A stretch of 64,000 nt of DNA from Acidimicrobiaceae bacterium (GCA_002722565.1 PBMG01000020.1:116110-180109); one strand, 5' to 3'; numbered from the stretch's first letter, positions 13,394-22,353 are shown. Numbers and translations are program-made. Notes: generated by a model not told the origin, from the sequence alone.

Positions 13394-13711
13394 TTAACCT
13401 TTAACCTGGACCTTTACGCCAGAAAATCCAAGGCTGGGGTCTATTTGAGTCAATTTAGCTACTAATTCTGTTTCCAAATACCGGATTTCAGTAGCCCAGC
13501 CCGGATGATCGACTTCAATTAATAGATAGTCGTCAACTACTCGAAGAGGCTTACAGTGGCTTGCGATCGTCTCGCCCACTGCTTCTATCCAGTGTTGATA
13601 GATGAGATACATCGATCCGCCATCGTCAAAGTCACTAATGAGACGATTTAAGACTTCTTTAACTGACCGTGGCTCATGCCATCGATAGGACCCGCTCTCC
13701 TCAGCATCCAT
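13394..13711 (-). CDS. DUF721 (DciA-like) protein
   Basis: A 105-residue protein of the DUF721 family, which in actinobacteria lies between recF and gyrB. DciA-type members of this superfamily load or regulate the replicative helicase DnaB in bacteria without DnaC or DnaI. The core shows VGETIASHCKPLRVVDDYLLIEVDHPGWATEIRYLE, the KH-like fold signature of the family. The start overlaps the recF 3' end by 11 bases. A DciA role is inferred from family and position. No dnaC or dnaI homologue was seen in the window. Confidence 0.85.
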   Translation of the reverse strand: MDAEESGSYRWHEPRSVKEVLNRLISDFDDGGSMYLIYQHWIEAVGETIASHCKPLRVVDDYLLIEVDHPGWATEIRYLETELVAKLTQIDPSLGFSGVKVQVKG

Positions 13712-14783
13712 GGATTCGGCCCTCGATTACTTCTAACGTTTGGCCTGGCTCGATTCCCTCAGGAACAGTCCCTGTAGCGGAAGTTAAAATTATTTGAGCA
13801 TCCGGAAGACATTCCACTAACCGTCGAGCACGATTCTCGTCCAATTCAGAAAACACATCATCTAACAAGACAACGGATTGATCACCTGTTACCTGTTCAA
13901 CATATACGTAGCTCGCCAGCCGCAATGCGAGCGCCAAACTTCGTTGCTCACCTTGTGAAGCGTGGGACCTCGAGTTCAGTGATCCTAATAAAATGGTCAG
14001 GTCATCACGATGCGGACCGACCAATGTCATACCTCTTCTAACTTCATCGTCGCGGTGTTTAAATAAAGCGGTTGCAAGACCTTCATCTCTCCAGTCAGTA
14101 TTTAAAAGCAACATGACATCACTACTAACACCAGCTACTCGTTGGTAAAAATCTGCAACGATAGATTGGATCGAAGCAACAAAATTTGCTCTGTGATCTC
14201 CTATTGAGTCAGCTGCCTCAATTAATTGGTTATCCCAAATAAGTAGGTTGGATTCCAATTCATCTGTGCGACGGCCGCGTGCTTGTTTGAGTAAATTGTT
14301 ACGTTGCCTCAAAATTTGGTCGAATTCAGTTCTCACTGCTCTGAACTCGGCGCTACCTATCGCGATCGTTTCGTCTAACAATACTCGTCGTACTGACGGC
14401 GGGCCTTTAATAATCTCGAGATCATCTGGACTAAACACAACTATCCGAACAGTGTCACCTAAGTCTCTAAATCTCTTTACTTTCTGTTTATTGACCTGCG
14501 CTTTTGAGCGGCCTTGGGACGCCAATTCAATCTCAACGAGCGACGATCTATCATTATGGTCAATCTCCGCACGTAAATAGGCAGACAGTTTTCCATCAGC
14601 GACTAGCGCATCGACCTTCGCACCGCGAAATGATCTAGCCCCGCTTAATAGATGAATTCCCTCAATGAGGTTTGTTTTTCCGTGCCCATTTAACCCAACA
14701 ATCAGGGTTGTTTTTTTGTTGAGTTCAACGTCAGTTGTTAGGTGATTCCGAAAGTCTGTCAACCACAAGCGTTTAATGATCAA
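13701..14783 (-). CDS. recF: DNA replication and repair protein RecF
   Basis: An SMC-like ATPase that helps load RecA at gapped DNA, 360 residues. The Walker A motif GLNGHGKT lies at residues 30-37, the ABC signature is SQGEQRSLALALRLA, and Walker B with the D-loop is VVLLDDVFSELD. It lies 16 bases downstream of dnaN in the same direction, the standard order. Confidence 0.97.
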   Translation of the reverse strand: MIIKRLWLTDFRNHLTTDVELNKKTTLIVGLNGHGKTNLIEGIHLLSGARSFRGAKVDALVADGKLSAYLRAEIDHNDRSSLVEIELASQGRSKAQVNKQKVKRFRDLGDTVRIVVFSPDDLEIIKGPPSVRRVLLDETIAIGSAEFRAVRTEFDQILRQRNNLLKQARGRRTDELESNLLIWDNQLIEAADSIGDHRANFVASIQSIVADFYQRVAGVSSDVMLLLNTDWRDEGLATALFKHRDDEVRRGMTLVGPHRDDLTILLGSLNSRSHASQGEQRSLALALRLASYVYVEQVTGDQSVVLLDDVFSELDENRARRLVECLPDAQIILTSATGTVPEGIEPGQTLEVIEGRIHGC

Positions 14784-14799
14784 TATCTCGACACTCAGT

Positions 14800-15906
14800 T
14801 CAAGAAACTCGAACCGGCATTAATAGATATAAAAAGTCGCCGCCTTCAGTCGAACGAAGAACCGCTGGTTTCAAAGCGTCAAGCGTTTCAAGAACCACTT
14901 CATCACCTGGAGCGGCTTCCAGACCCTGAATTAGATAATCCGGGTTAAATGCCACGGTTAGCTCATCTCCATTGTATTGAGCATCTACTTCTTCGTGGGC
15001 TTGACCCACATCTTGTGTGACAGCCATCAACTCTACAAACCCAGCTTTCTGAGTAATTCTCAATGGAGTGGTGTCTCGAGCCATTAATTTCACTCGCCGG
15101 ACTGCTTCTAGTAAAGGCTCTCTACCAATTGTTAGTTGGTTGGGGTAGCTGCTTGGAATTAGCTGTCTGTAGTTGGGAAATTCGCCTTCGATAAGACGCG
15201 TGGTCACTTGAACTTCCCCATCGTCGACAACTACATCAAAGCTGACTTCGCGTTCGCCTAGTCTCACGGTTACTTCTTCTGAATCGCCCAAAACTCGACC
15301 CAGTTCATCAAGAGCTCGCGATGGGACAAGTACTTTTTGCCCTTCGCTTAGAACTGTTGCTTCAGGAAGATCTCGAACTGCCAAGCGATATGAATCAGTA
15401 GCCACCAATCGAAGACCTCCATCTTCAGCTGACATCAAAACACCTGTCAGGATCGGTCGGGCATCATCTCCACTTGCAGCTCGAACCACTTGTTTTAGCC
15501 CTGCTGCCAAGTCGGAGGTGGCAACTGTTACTTCATCGCCGGTTGGGTCGGAAAGAGATGGAAAATCATCAACTGGGAGTGTGCGGACAGAAAACTGTGA
15601 GCGTCCCCCTGAGATTTTTGCCTCCTCACCAGTCACCTCAACTTCGATCGCACCAGAGTCAAGAGACCGAATGATATCTACGGCGATCCGGGATGGTAAG
15701 ACGGCCTCGCCTGGTTCTGATACAGCGACCGGTACTGACGCTTTGACAGTGATTTCTAAATCACTTCCTGTCATTGTCAGGACATCTTCATTGGCCTTTA
15801 AGTGGATGCCAGTGAGAACAGGTAACGCACCGCCGCGGCTGCTTACTGCTCTGCTTGCTGTTCCTAATTGTTCGACCAGTGCGTCGCGTTCACATCGAAA
15901 TTTCAC
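14800..15906 (-). CDS. dnaN: DNA polymerase III beta sliding clamp
   Basis: The processivity clamp, 368 residues, with the three repeated clamp domains. Recognisable segments include RGGALPVLTGIHLKA, FPSLSDPTGDEV, RLIEGEFPNYRQLIP and the C-terminal LMPVRV. It follows the origin region and dnaA on the same strand. A purine-rich AGAAAGAAGAAGGGCGACGTG stretch (split over the start) precedes the ATG at 15906. Confidence 0.98.
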   Translation of the reverse strand: MKFRCERDALVEQLGTASRAVSSRGGALPVLTGIHLKANEDVLTMTGSDLEITVKASVPVAVSEPGEAVLPSRIAVDIIRSLDSGAIEVEVTGEEAKISGGRSQFSVRTLPVDDFPSLSDPTGDEVTVATSDLAAGLKQVVRAASGDDARPILTGVLMSAEDGGLRLVATDSYRLAVRDLPEATVLSEGQKVLVPSRALDELGRVLGDSEEVTVRLGEREVSFDVVVDDGEVQVTTRLIEGEFPNYRQLIPSSYPNQLTIGREPLLEAVRRVKLMARDTTPLRITQKAGFVELMAVTQDVGQAHEEVDAQYNGDELTVAFNPDYLIQGLEAAPGDEVVLETLDALKPAVLRSTEGGDFLYLLMPVRVS

Positions 15907-16136
15907 GTCGCCCTTCTTCTTTCTATTTGTTTTCTAAAATTCAATAGTGGTAATAGGTCTTGTGGATTGTGGACAAACGAACATAATCCCTAGTCAGTGG
16001 GTGTTTCTTTATCGACACTACTGTCCACCGCTACCCACAGGAGACCGACCCTCTTGGATTGCTTTCTTAAATTTTGTGGATAACCAACCTTTGTCCACTT
16101 CATCTCCACAACATGATCCAGAACTTTATCCACGCA
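15907..16136. other. Candidate chromosomal origin (oriC) between dnaA and dnaN
   Basis: This 230-base non-coding gap holds a cluster of DnaA-box-like nonamers. A perfect TGTGGATAA lies at 16075-16083. There are 8/9 matches TTATCCACG at 16126-16134 and TGTGGACAA at 15968-15976. Weaker matches are TGTGGATTG at 15961-15969 and TTGTCCACT at 16091-16099. AT-rich tracts lie between them. The dnaA-dnaN interval is the usual origin location in actinobacteria. It is compact compared with the several-hundred-base origins of Streptomyces. Confidence 0.75.
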
Positions 16137-17597
16137 TTAATTGGATTTGATGTCTGAAATTAACGCGCTTACTTGATCGTAGACTTGTCGCCTTTCTGCC
16201 ATTTGATTTCCAACTTTCTCAACAGCATGCATCACTGTGGTGTGATCTCGACCACCAAACTCTCGAGCGATTGCTGGGTAACTAAGATCGGTTAATTCTC
16301 GAACTACATACATGCTTATTTGACGAGCCTGCACAAGACTGCGGTGCCGCCTCTTACCTTTAAGTTCGTCTACGTCGTAACCAAACATTTCAGAGGTTGC
16401 GTCGAGAATTACACCAGGGGTTATTGGTCTGGATTCATTGTTGTGAACAATGTCTCCAAGAACTCGCTCTGCTAGATCGACAGAAATTGGTTCGTCAGTT
16501 AGCGATGCGTAAGCACTGACACGAATTAGAGCACCTTCCAATTCGCGAATGTTGTTTGTTATGAGTTCTGCAATGAATTCCAAGGCTTCGTCTGGAACTT
16601 CGCTGCGCGCGACTTCAGTTTTCTTTCGGAGGATTGCGAGGCGGGTCTCAACGTCGGGTGGTTGGATGTCGGTTATAAGTCCCCATTCAAACCTGCTTCG
16701 AAGACGGTCCTCTAACGTTGCAATGTTTCTTGGTGGCCGATCTGAGGAAAGGATTACTTGCCTGCCGGCACCATGAAGGGAGTTGAATGTGTGGAAAAAT
16801 TCTTCCTGGAGACCTTCTTTCCCTTCCATAAATTGAATGTCGTCGATTAGTAAGACGTCGATGTCGCGGTAACGGCGTTTGAATGTGCTGGTTGTTGAAG
16901 TACGGATTGCCTCAACGAACTCATTCATAAAGGTTTCGGTGGACACATACCGAGCGGTGTAGTTGGGATAGGTGCTTCGGATGTAGTGAACTATTGCCTG
17001 AAGTAGATGAGTCTTACCTAACCCAGCTCCCCCATAGATGAAGAGAGGGTTATAACTCCGCCCTGGGGTTTCAGCAACGGCTAGTGCGGCTGCATGAGCA
17101 AATCGGTTGCTTGTACCAGTAACGAAGGATTCAAATGTGTAAAGAGGATGAATAGTGTCGGTGTAGGAATCACCAGTTGAGGTGTTTGAATCTCGAAGAT
17201 TACTTGCGGCGCTACCAAGCCGATCTTGTAGATCTGGCGCTGGGGCAGCCACTTCTACGCGAGGCTCTTCGTCAATTAAAGGCGAGTTTTCTAGTTCTGG
17301 TTGTACTTCGATCTCGAGACTTTCGGTAGTGCACCCAGCGTCAGCTAAAGCTGCTTCGACCATGGGCAAGTATCGATTTAGTACTCGATCACGAATGAGA
17401 TTACTTGGAGCTACCAGGACCACGTGGTCTGTCGACATAGCCACCATGTGGAGATCACGAAATGAAGTGAGCCAAACCGCCTCCGACACTTGACTTCGAA
17501 GTAATCCTCGACAAGTTGTCCAAACAGCGTCAGCATTGAGACCGACATCTTGGTTCTCGTTACTTTTTTCCGTATTACTTAACGTTTCATCAGCCAT
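16137..17597 (-). CDS. dnaA: Chromosomal replication initiator DnaA
   Basis: An AAA+ origin-binding ATPase, 486 residues from the ATG at 17597. The reading frame is open 21 codons further upstream, but that extension (beginning MELGVLHNSH) has no homology and runs into a DnaA-box region, so the internal start is preferred. Domain I occupies about residues 20-100, a variable linker 100-150, Walker A GGAGLGKT is at 189-196, and Walker B LLIDD is at 249-253. The C-terminal box-binding domain carries FGGRDHTTVMHAVEKV. DnaA boxes on both sides suggest autoregulation. Confidence 0.97.
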   Translation of the reverse strand: MADETLSNTEKSNENQDVGLNADAVWTTCRGLLRSQVSEAVWLTSFRDLHMVAMSTDHVVLVAPSNLIRDRVLNRYLPMVEAALADAGCTTESLEIEVQPELENSPLIDEEPRVEVAAPAPDLQDRLGSAASNLRDSNTSTGDSYTDTIHPLYTFESFVTGTSNRFAHAAALAVAETPGRSYNPLFIYGGAGLGKTHLLQAIVHYIRSTYPNYTARYVSTETFMNEFVEAIRTSTTSTFKRRYRDIDVLLIDDIQFMEGKEGLQEEFFHTFNSLHGAGRQVILSSDRPPRNIATLEDRLRSRFEWGLITDIQPPDVETRLAILRKKTEVARSEVPDEALEFIAELITNNIRELEGALIRVSAYASLTDEPISVDLAERVLGDIVHNNESRPITPGVILDATSEMFGYDVDELKGKRRHRSLVQARQISMYVVRELTDLSYPAIAREFGGRDHTTVMHAVEKVGNQMAERRQVYDQVSALISDIKSN

Positions 17598-18037
17598 AAG
17601 GCCCCACAAGCCACACCGTGTGGAAAACCTGTGGCTGTTGTGTAAAACCCCAAGTTCCACTCATTCGCGAGTTGTGGAACCTAGCACTCTGTGGCCAAGA
17701 AGAGCAAAACAACTACTTTAAGTGGTAACTTTGTAACTATTACGCCACATTTAGCACGTTCCGCGCGAGAATTCTCAAAACCCTCTAAAACTCAGGACTT
17801 TCTGCACTGATGTTTCTGTTTCATTGCATTCCCCTCTAGGCTGATTCTGTTCAGATGAAGTCAAATGACTCATCAGACAAGATTTAGGAAATTTTTTATT
17901 CACCTGTCCAAACTGTTGTCCTGTAAGGCAATCGTGGACTCTAGGTACAATGGCGATGTAAAGCGCGATCGCGGCCTAGCTCCCTCCCTTCAGTTGCAGC
18001 AGCGGACTTATTGAGACCCGAATCGGAGTCCAAAAAT
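17598..18037. promoter_or_regulatory. dnaA-rpmH divergent regulatory region
   Basis: A 440-base non-coding stretch between divergent dnaA and rpmH. DnaA-box-like sites lie close to dnaA: TGTGGAAAA at 17619-17627 (8/9), CTGTGGCTG near 17629, and TTGTGGAAC near 17672-17680. These are candidates for dnaA autorepression or for a second cluster of origin boxes. Nearer rpmH there is a TACAAT at 17946-17951 that could be a -10 element, but no -35 at good spacing was found. No ORF was recognised. Confidence 0.5.
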
Positions 18038-18172
18038 ATGAAACGCACCTTTCAACCCAACAATCGGCGGCGAGCTCGTCGACATGGGTTCCGTCATCGA
18101 ATGTCAACTAAAGCTGGACGTTCCATTATCAAAGCACGACGCAACAAGGGCCGACAACGGCTGAGCGCTTGA
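18038..18172 (+). CDS. rpmH: 50S ribosomal protein L34
   Basis: A 44-residue highly basic protein, [20 protein letters not shown] to start and ending KGRQRLSA, a full match to the L34 pattern. A GGAG lies 9 bases before the ATG. Its TGA overlaps the TTG start of rnpA, a conserved arrangement. Confidence 0.98.
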   Translation: MKRTFQPNNRRRARRHGFRHRMSTKAGRSIIKARRNKGRQRLSA

Positions 18173-18495
18173 TTGAAAGTTGTAGCCAAAGAGCCGATTT
18201 TGTCGCGCTAAAACGATCCAATCGGTTATTTGGACAGCACTTTTGGATGATGTTCTCCCCTGACCTAACTCTCAATAACCCTCGTGTCGCCTATGCAATA
18301 GGGCGGAACTTTGGGAATGCTGTCCAACGAAATCGTGTCAGACGGCAATGTAAAGCGATTTTACGTGAAGCAGAAAATCGACTTCCGACCGGACGTTACT
18401 TAATAGGAGTCCGCGGACCGTCGCCTGCCCCTCAATTTACATACCTGCGCGATGACCTGAACGATCTCCTTGTGCGAATAGAAGATCAAAAATGA
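18169..18495 (+). CDS. rnpA: Ribonuclease P protein component
   Basis: The protein subunit of RNase P, which assists 5' maturation of tRNAs, 108 residues. The RNR signature is present as [18 protein letters not shown], preceded by [14 protein letters not shown]. Translation appears to begin at the TTG at 18169, overlapping the rpmH stop. The RNA subunit gene rnpB was not found in this window. Confidence 0.95.
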   Translation: MIESCSQRADFVALKRSNRLFGQHFWMMFSPDLTLNNPRVAYAIGRNFGNAVQRNRVRRQCKAILREAENRLPTGRYLIGVRGPSPAPQFTYLRDDLNDLLVRIEDQK

Positions 18496-18731
18496 ATTTT
18501 CCCAAAATGTTGTTGATCAAACTCGTCCGCGTATATCAGGCACTTACTTTCCGGCGGGCCCCTGTTTGTAGGTTTGATCCCACATGTTCTAGTTATGCCA
18601 TAGAAGCTGTGTCACAACATGGGGCTACTAAAGGTGCCTGGTATGCAGTGCGTCGGATCGCTCGATGCCATCCATGGGGAGGGTGGGGCTATGACCCTGT
18701 ACCTCTGTCAAATCAAAGGGTTGAGGTCTGA
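18492..18731 (+). CDS. yidD: Membrane protein insertion efficiency factor YidD
   Basis: A 79-residue YidD family protein, with the conserved cysteine-rich [15 protein letters not shown] segment and [12 protein letters not shown]. It overlaps rnpA by four bases and the following yidC by one base, the standard arrangement. It is thought to help YidC-dependent membrane insertion. Confidence 0.95.
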   Translation: MNFPKMLLIKLVRVYQALTFRRAPVCRFDPTCSSYAIEAVSQHGATKGAWYAVRRIARCHPWGGWGYDPVPLSNQRVEV

Positions 18732-19738
18732 TGTTTGACTTAATTGCGCGTGTCTTAGCTTGGTTCTACGACTTCTCGAGTAGCTACGCGATCTCGATAG
18801 TCCTGTTGACCTTCTTAATCATGTTGGTCCTGACGCCTTTAACACTCAAAGGCACGCGCTCAATGATGCGCATCCAACAACTGCAACCTGAGTTGAAACG
18901 CATCCAGGCGGAACATAAAGGAGATCGTCAAAAAGTTAACGAAGCGACAATGGCTTTGTACCAACAGCATGGTGCGAATCCGTTAGCTGGGTGTCTTCCT
19001 ACACTGGTTCAGCTCCCTGTATTCATAGTTCTTTACCGGGTTATCAACGGCATGACCAAGATGGGTGCAGATGGAATTCCAAATCCCTCATATTTAAAGA
19101 AAGATTCCGATCTTTATCAGGATTTAGTTGCTGATAACGGCGAGATGGTCTCTTTCGGGATTGATTTATCCGAAGCCGCTAAAGACGTAATCCAAGCGAA
19201 CTTTGTTGATGGGCTTCCCTACCTGGCCCTCGTCGCAATTACTTTCGTCCTATCTTTTCTTCAACAGGCGCAAATGAAGGCCCATCGCGGAGACGCTGCT
19301 GCCCAGAATCCGCAGATGGAAATGTTGATGAAGATCATGCCCTACATGCTTCCCATCTTCGCGTTCTTGGTGCAAGCAGCGCTTGGCGTCTACTTCATTG
19401 CTTCAAGTCTGTACCGAATAGCTCAGCAATCTTTTATTCATAAAACAATGAAGCCTGTAACTCCGGAATCTACTCCCATCGAGGTAGAGGCAACGCAAAC
19501 AGAGCCTTCAACTAAGGAAGTAAGTAATCAACGCTCAAAGAAAGCAATCGAGGCTCAGAATGAGCGTCGCCTCGCGCGAGAGGAACGAAGCAAGCAACGC
19601 AACTCAAAAGGGAAGCAACCGCCGGCGAAAAATCAATCTTCTCGAAAAACGCAGAAACCTAAAGCCGACGAAGAGCAAAACCCAATTCAATCTAAACGGA
19701 CTTCTGGTGATGGGCGCACAAAGAAACGGCGCAAATGA
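18731..19738 (+). CDS. yidC: Membrane protein insertase YidC
   Basis: A YidC/Oxa1-type insertase of 335 residues lacking the large periplasmic domain of Gram-negative YidC. The first helix (YAISIVLLTFLIMLVLTPLTL) leads into the coiled segment RIQQLQPELKRIQAEH, then NPLAGCLPTLVQLPVFIVLY, followed by further membrane helices. The C-terminal 100 residues are lysine-, glutamine- and arginine-rich, which fits ribosome binding. It overlaps the next gene by four bases. Confidence 0.96.
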   Translation: MFDLIARVLAWFYDFSSSYAISIVLLTFLIMLVLTPLTLKGTRSMMRIQQLQPELKRIQAEHKGDRQKVNEATMALYQQHGANPLAGCLPTLVQLPVFIVLYRVINGMTKMGADGIPNPSYLKKDSDLYQDLVADNGEMVSFGIDLSEAAKDVIQANFVDGLPYLALVAITFVLSFLQQAQMKAHRGDAAAQNPQMEMLMKIMPYMLPIFAFLVQAALGVYFIASSLYRIAQQSFIHKTMKPVTPESTPIEVEATQTEPSTKEVSNQRSKKAIEAQNERRLAREERSKQRNSKGKQPPAKNQSSRKTQKPKADEEQNPIQSKRTSGDGRTKKRRK

Positions 19739-20271
19739 CCATGGATTGGATAGTTACTGCTGGCTCGACAGTAGAGGAAGCGCTTGATGTTGCCTTAGAC
19801 GAGCTGTCCGTCACCCAGGACGACATCGAATTTGAAATTGTTAAAGAAGGACGTAACTCGATATTCGGATTTCGCAAAAGTGTGGTGCAAGTAAGGGCAC
19901 GAGTTCGCCCGATCGAGCCACCAGCCAAACGCGAATGGAAACGACCTCCTAAATCAGAAAAGCGCAAGCGAGCAAAGAAACAAAACACAGCTGCAAAACC
20001 AAAGGCTAAGAAAACGACACCGAATAAACAGTCGGCGAATATTAAAACCAACAAAAAGACCGGTCACAGCCAGAAGCAGCAAAAGGCACCCGACTCTTCG
20101 AAAGAAAACAGTTCTGACAAGAGCGAGGCTGCAGCCAAGAGTGGAAACACCAGAAAGAGAACAATTAACGGAAGCTCAAAAACATCGAACATACGTTCGA
20201 TAAATACCACAGCAGCGCCCGTTTCCAATGAACCGTCCACGATTCGGCGCACAAGAAAGATCGACCACTAG
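19735..20271 (+). CDS. Jag-N domain protein with long basic tail
   Basis: A 178-residue protein. Residues 1 to about 58 match the Jag N-terminal domain (GSTVEEALDVALDELSVTQ, then VKEGRNSIFGF and a final beta strand VQVRARVRP). The remaining 120 residues are a Lys/Ser/Thr/Asn-rich low-complexity tail. In most KhpB/Jag proteins this domain is fused to KH and R3H domains, which here are in the next gene in a different frame, 35 bases downstream with its own ribosome binding site. The protein therefore looks like the detached N-terminal part plus linker of KhpB. Its start overlaps the yidC stop. Confidence 0.75.
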   Translation: MTMDWIVTAGSTVEEALDVALDELSVTQDDIEFEIVKEGRNSIFGFRKSVVQVRARVRPIEPPAKREWKRPPKSEKRKRAKKQNTAAKPKAKKTTPNKQSANIKTNKKTGHSQKQQKAPDSSKENSSDKSEAAAKSGNTRKRTINGSSKTSNIRSINTTAAPVSNEPSTIRRTRKIDH

Positions 20272-20306
20272 GGAGTAATTCCCCTTATTAAAGGCAGGAG
20301 ACTGCG

Positions 20307-20795
20307 ATGACCACAGAAATGAATGTTGAAGAACAGCAGCAATTGGTTGGAGAATTCCTACAAGGACTCGCCCAATCATTTGGGATTCAAGCAAGTGCTG
20401 AAAATGTTGCTTCAGACGAGGACAGCTTCGAAGTAAATTTAGCGGGTGAAGATAAGGAACTTGGCCTGTTGATTGGGCCTAAAGGAAATCACCTAGTAGC
20501 GATCCACGAAGTGTCTAAAACCATGTTGCAAAGGCGCTTACCGGGAGTTAACCGTGCCCGAATTCGTGTTGATGTCGGAGGATATCGAAGCCGTCGACGA
20601 GAGGCATTGAGTGCTTATGTTCAAGAACTAGCTAAAACAGTTGTTAGTGAGGGAACTGAAAAAGGCTTAGAGCCCATGAATGCTGCAGACCGCAAGGTAG
20701 TTCACGACACAGTTAATGAGATTGCTGGTGTCGGCACCATTTCAGTTGGAGATGAGCCGAGACGTCGGGTAGTTCTTGTCGTCGTCGACGACTGA
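20307..20795 (+). CDS. jag: KH-R3H RNA-binding protein (KhpB/Jag C-terminal part)
   Basis: A 162-residue RNA-binding protein. The KH domain contains the GxxG loop as GPKG in LGLLIGPKGNHLVAIHEVSK. The R3H domain contains the Arg-x3-His motif in ADRKVVHDTVNEI. It lacks the Jag-N domain, as do several actinobacterial homologues such as the mycobacterial one, but here that domain is encoded immediately upstream. An AGGAG six bases before the ATG supports the start. It probably takes part in global RNA binding linked to cell elongation and division, by family analogy. Confidence 0.9.
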   Translation: MTTEMNVEEQQQLVGEFLQGLAQSFGIQASAENVASDEDSFEVNLAGEDKELGLLIGPKGNHLVAIHEVSKTMLQRRLPGVNRARIRVDVGGYRSRRREALSAYVQELAKTVVSEGTEKGLEPMNAADRKVVHDTVNEIAGVGTISVGDEPRRRVVLVVVDD

Positions 20796-20803
20796 GAGAT
20801 TGT

Positions 20804-21418
20804 GTGAGTTCGCCGCAGCTAGTGGCGGTTCTAGAGAGGGCACAGACTCTAGGCCATATAGGGCCCGGCCCCATACAAGAATATGTAGAACATGCTCGAG
20901 CTCACCTAACGGTTGCTGATCCAGGATTTAGCACCCGTTGGTGTGACCTTGGTTCGGGAGGTGGGCTGCCTGGGCTTGTTATCGCTGTCGAGAGACCGGA
21001 CTTGAAATTGACGTTGATGGATCGTTCAGCCTCCCGAACAGCATTCCTTGAAGATGCTCTGACAGTGCTCGAGCTCACTTCTAACGTTGATGTGGTTAAT
21101 GGAGATGCCACGGAGCTAGCTCATGAATACAGGTTTAGGGGTGTCTTTAACGGAGTTTTTAGTCGCTCGTTCGGACCGCCTGCTGCTACGGCAGAGTGTG
21201 CTGTTGGTTTCTTGATGAAGAAGGGACAGCTAGTTGTAAGTGAACCCCCGGCACCAAACCCTGATCGTTGGCCGTTGAGAGAAATTCAATCCTTGGGATA
21301 TGCGGATATAGAGGTGATTGAAGGACCACCGCGGTTTGCTCAGCTTGTACTAGCTACTCCCCCAGGTCCAGAAATCCCTCGGACCTGGAAACACATAACT
21401 AAATACCCTCTTTTTTGA
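20804..21418 (+). CDS. rsmG: 16S rRNA (guanine-N7) methyltransferase RsmG
   Basis: An SAM-dependent methyltransferase that modifies the 530-loop guanine (G527 in E. coli) of 16S rRNA, 204 residues. The SAM motif is WCDLGSGGGLPGLVIAVERP, with the acidic LTLMDRSASRTAFLEDAL following. It starts at a GTG nine bases after the jag stop. It is often called gidB in this cluster. Confidence 0.95.
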   Translation: MSSPQLVAVLERAQTLGHIGPGPIQEYVEHARAHLTVADPGFSTRWCDLGSGGGLPGLVIAVERPDLKLTLMDRSASRTAFLEDALTVLELTSNVDVVNGDATELAHEYRFRGVFNGVFSRSFGPPAATAECAVGFLMKKGQLVVSEPPAPNPDRWPLREIQSLGYADIEVIEGPPRFAQLVLATPPGPEIPRTWKHITKYPLF

Positions 21419-21419
21419 A

Positions 21420-21433
21420 GTTTCACGTGAAAC
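21420..21433. promoter_or_regulatory. parS centromere site 1
   Basis: GTTTCACGTGAAAC is a perfect 14-base palindrome and matches the core of the universal ParB-binding parS consensus. It lies two bases after the rsmG stop and upstream of parA. Confidence 0.93.
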
Positions 21434-21453
21434 GGTACTGTTTTGAAATTTGA

Positions 21454-21467
21454 GTTTCACGTGAAAC
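21454..21467. promoter_or_regulatory. parS centromere site 2
   Basis: A second perfect GTTTCACGTGAAAC palindrome, 34 bases after the first measured start to start, flanked by A on both sides as in the 16-base consensus. Being directly upstream of parA it may serve both for chromosome partition and for parAB autoregulation. Confidence 0.93.
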
Positions 21468-21555
21468 AACGGCAGAATGCTTGACCCGACAGCTTAAAGG
21501 GACTGAGATTGGCCTGTTTGTTGTAGATAATCGGTTAGCTGAAAGAGATGCGCAT

Positions 21556-22353
21556 ATGCCACGGATTATTGCGGTAGCTAATCAGAAGGGCGGTGTTGGA
21601 AAGACCACCACCGTTGTGAATATCGCTACAAATATCGCTATTTCAGGGAAAAGAACCCTATTAATCGATCTTGATCCTCAGGGTAATGCCACTACTGGGC
21701 TAGGCGTGGATTCCAAAAGCGTTGAGAGTTCAAGCTATAACGTTTTGGTCCAGCAGCTTCCCATTAGTGCTGCCCGGGTTAAGACTGTCGTAGAAGGACT
21801 AGACCTGGTTCCAGCCACTATGGACTTAGCTGGTTCAGAGGTTGAGTTGGTTCCTATGTTCAGCCGAGAACTTCGACTGCGGTCAGCTATTTCTCTGATT
21901 TCTAACGAATACGACTACATCTTTATTGACTGTCCCCCTAGTTTAGGTTTGCTTACAGTGAACAGCTTGGCGGCCGCTACGGAAGTAATCGTTCCTCTCC
22001 AGTGTGAATATTATGCCCTAGAAGGTCTTACCCAACTCCTAAACAACGTTGAGTTGATTCAGGAAAATCTGAACGCTGATCTACATGTGTCTTCAATCGT
22101 GCTGGTCATGTTTGATGCTCGAACTCGACTAGCACAAGAGGTAGCTCAGGAGGTTCGAGAACATTTTGGAAATTTGGTTCTGGAGACGGTTGTTCCGCGA
22201 TCAGTTCGGTTATCGGAGGCCCCAAGCTATGGGAAACCAGTTGAACTCTATGATCCAGCTAGTAGCGGTGCTTTGGCCTACCGACAAGTCACTAAAGAAG
22301 TTGCTGGTCGTAACCAAACAGGACCACAAGACATGTCTGAAAGGAGCTTATGA
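21556..22353 (+). CDS. parA: Chromosome partitioning ATPase ParA
   Basis: A deviant Walker-type ATPase, 265 residues from the ATG at 21556. The frame stays open back to a TTG at 21481, but the ATG has a purine-rich GAAAGAG upstream and the product then begins MPRIIAVANQKGGVGKTTT, the family N-terminus. Both motif lysines (Lys11 and Lys16) are present, as are LLIDLDPQGNATTGLG and FIDCPPSLGLLTVN. It acts with ParB bound to the parS sites just upstream and overlaps parB by four bases. Confidence 0.96.
   Translation: MPRIIAVANQKGGVGKTTTVVNIATNIAISGKRTLLIDLDPQGNATTGLGVDSKSVESSSYNVLVQQLPISAARVKTVVEGLDLVPATMDLAGSEVELVPMFSRELRLRSAISLISNEYDYIFIDCPPSLGLLTVNSLAAATEVIVPLQCEYYALEGLTQLLNNVELIQENLNADLHVSSIVLVMFDARTRLAQEVAQEVREHFGNLVLETVVPRSVRLSEAPSYGKPVELYDPASSGALAYRQVTKEVAGRNQTGPQDMSERSL

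Noticed and set aside
17598..17660. N-terminal extension of DnaA by 21 residues
   Set aside because: The extension overlaps DnaA-box-like sites and has no homology; domain I begins after the ATG at 17597.
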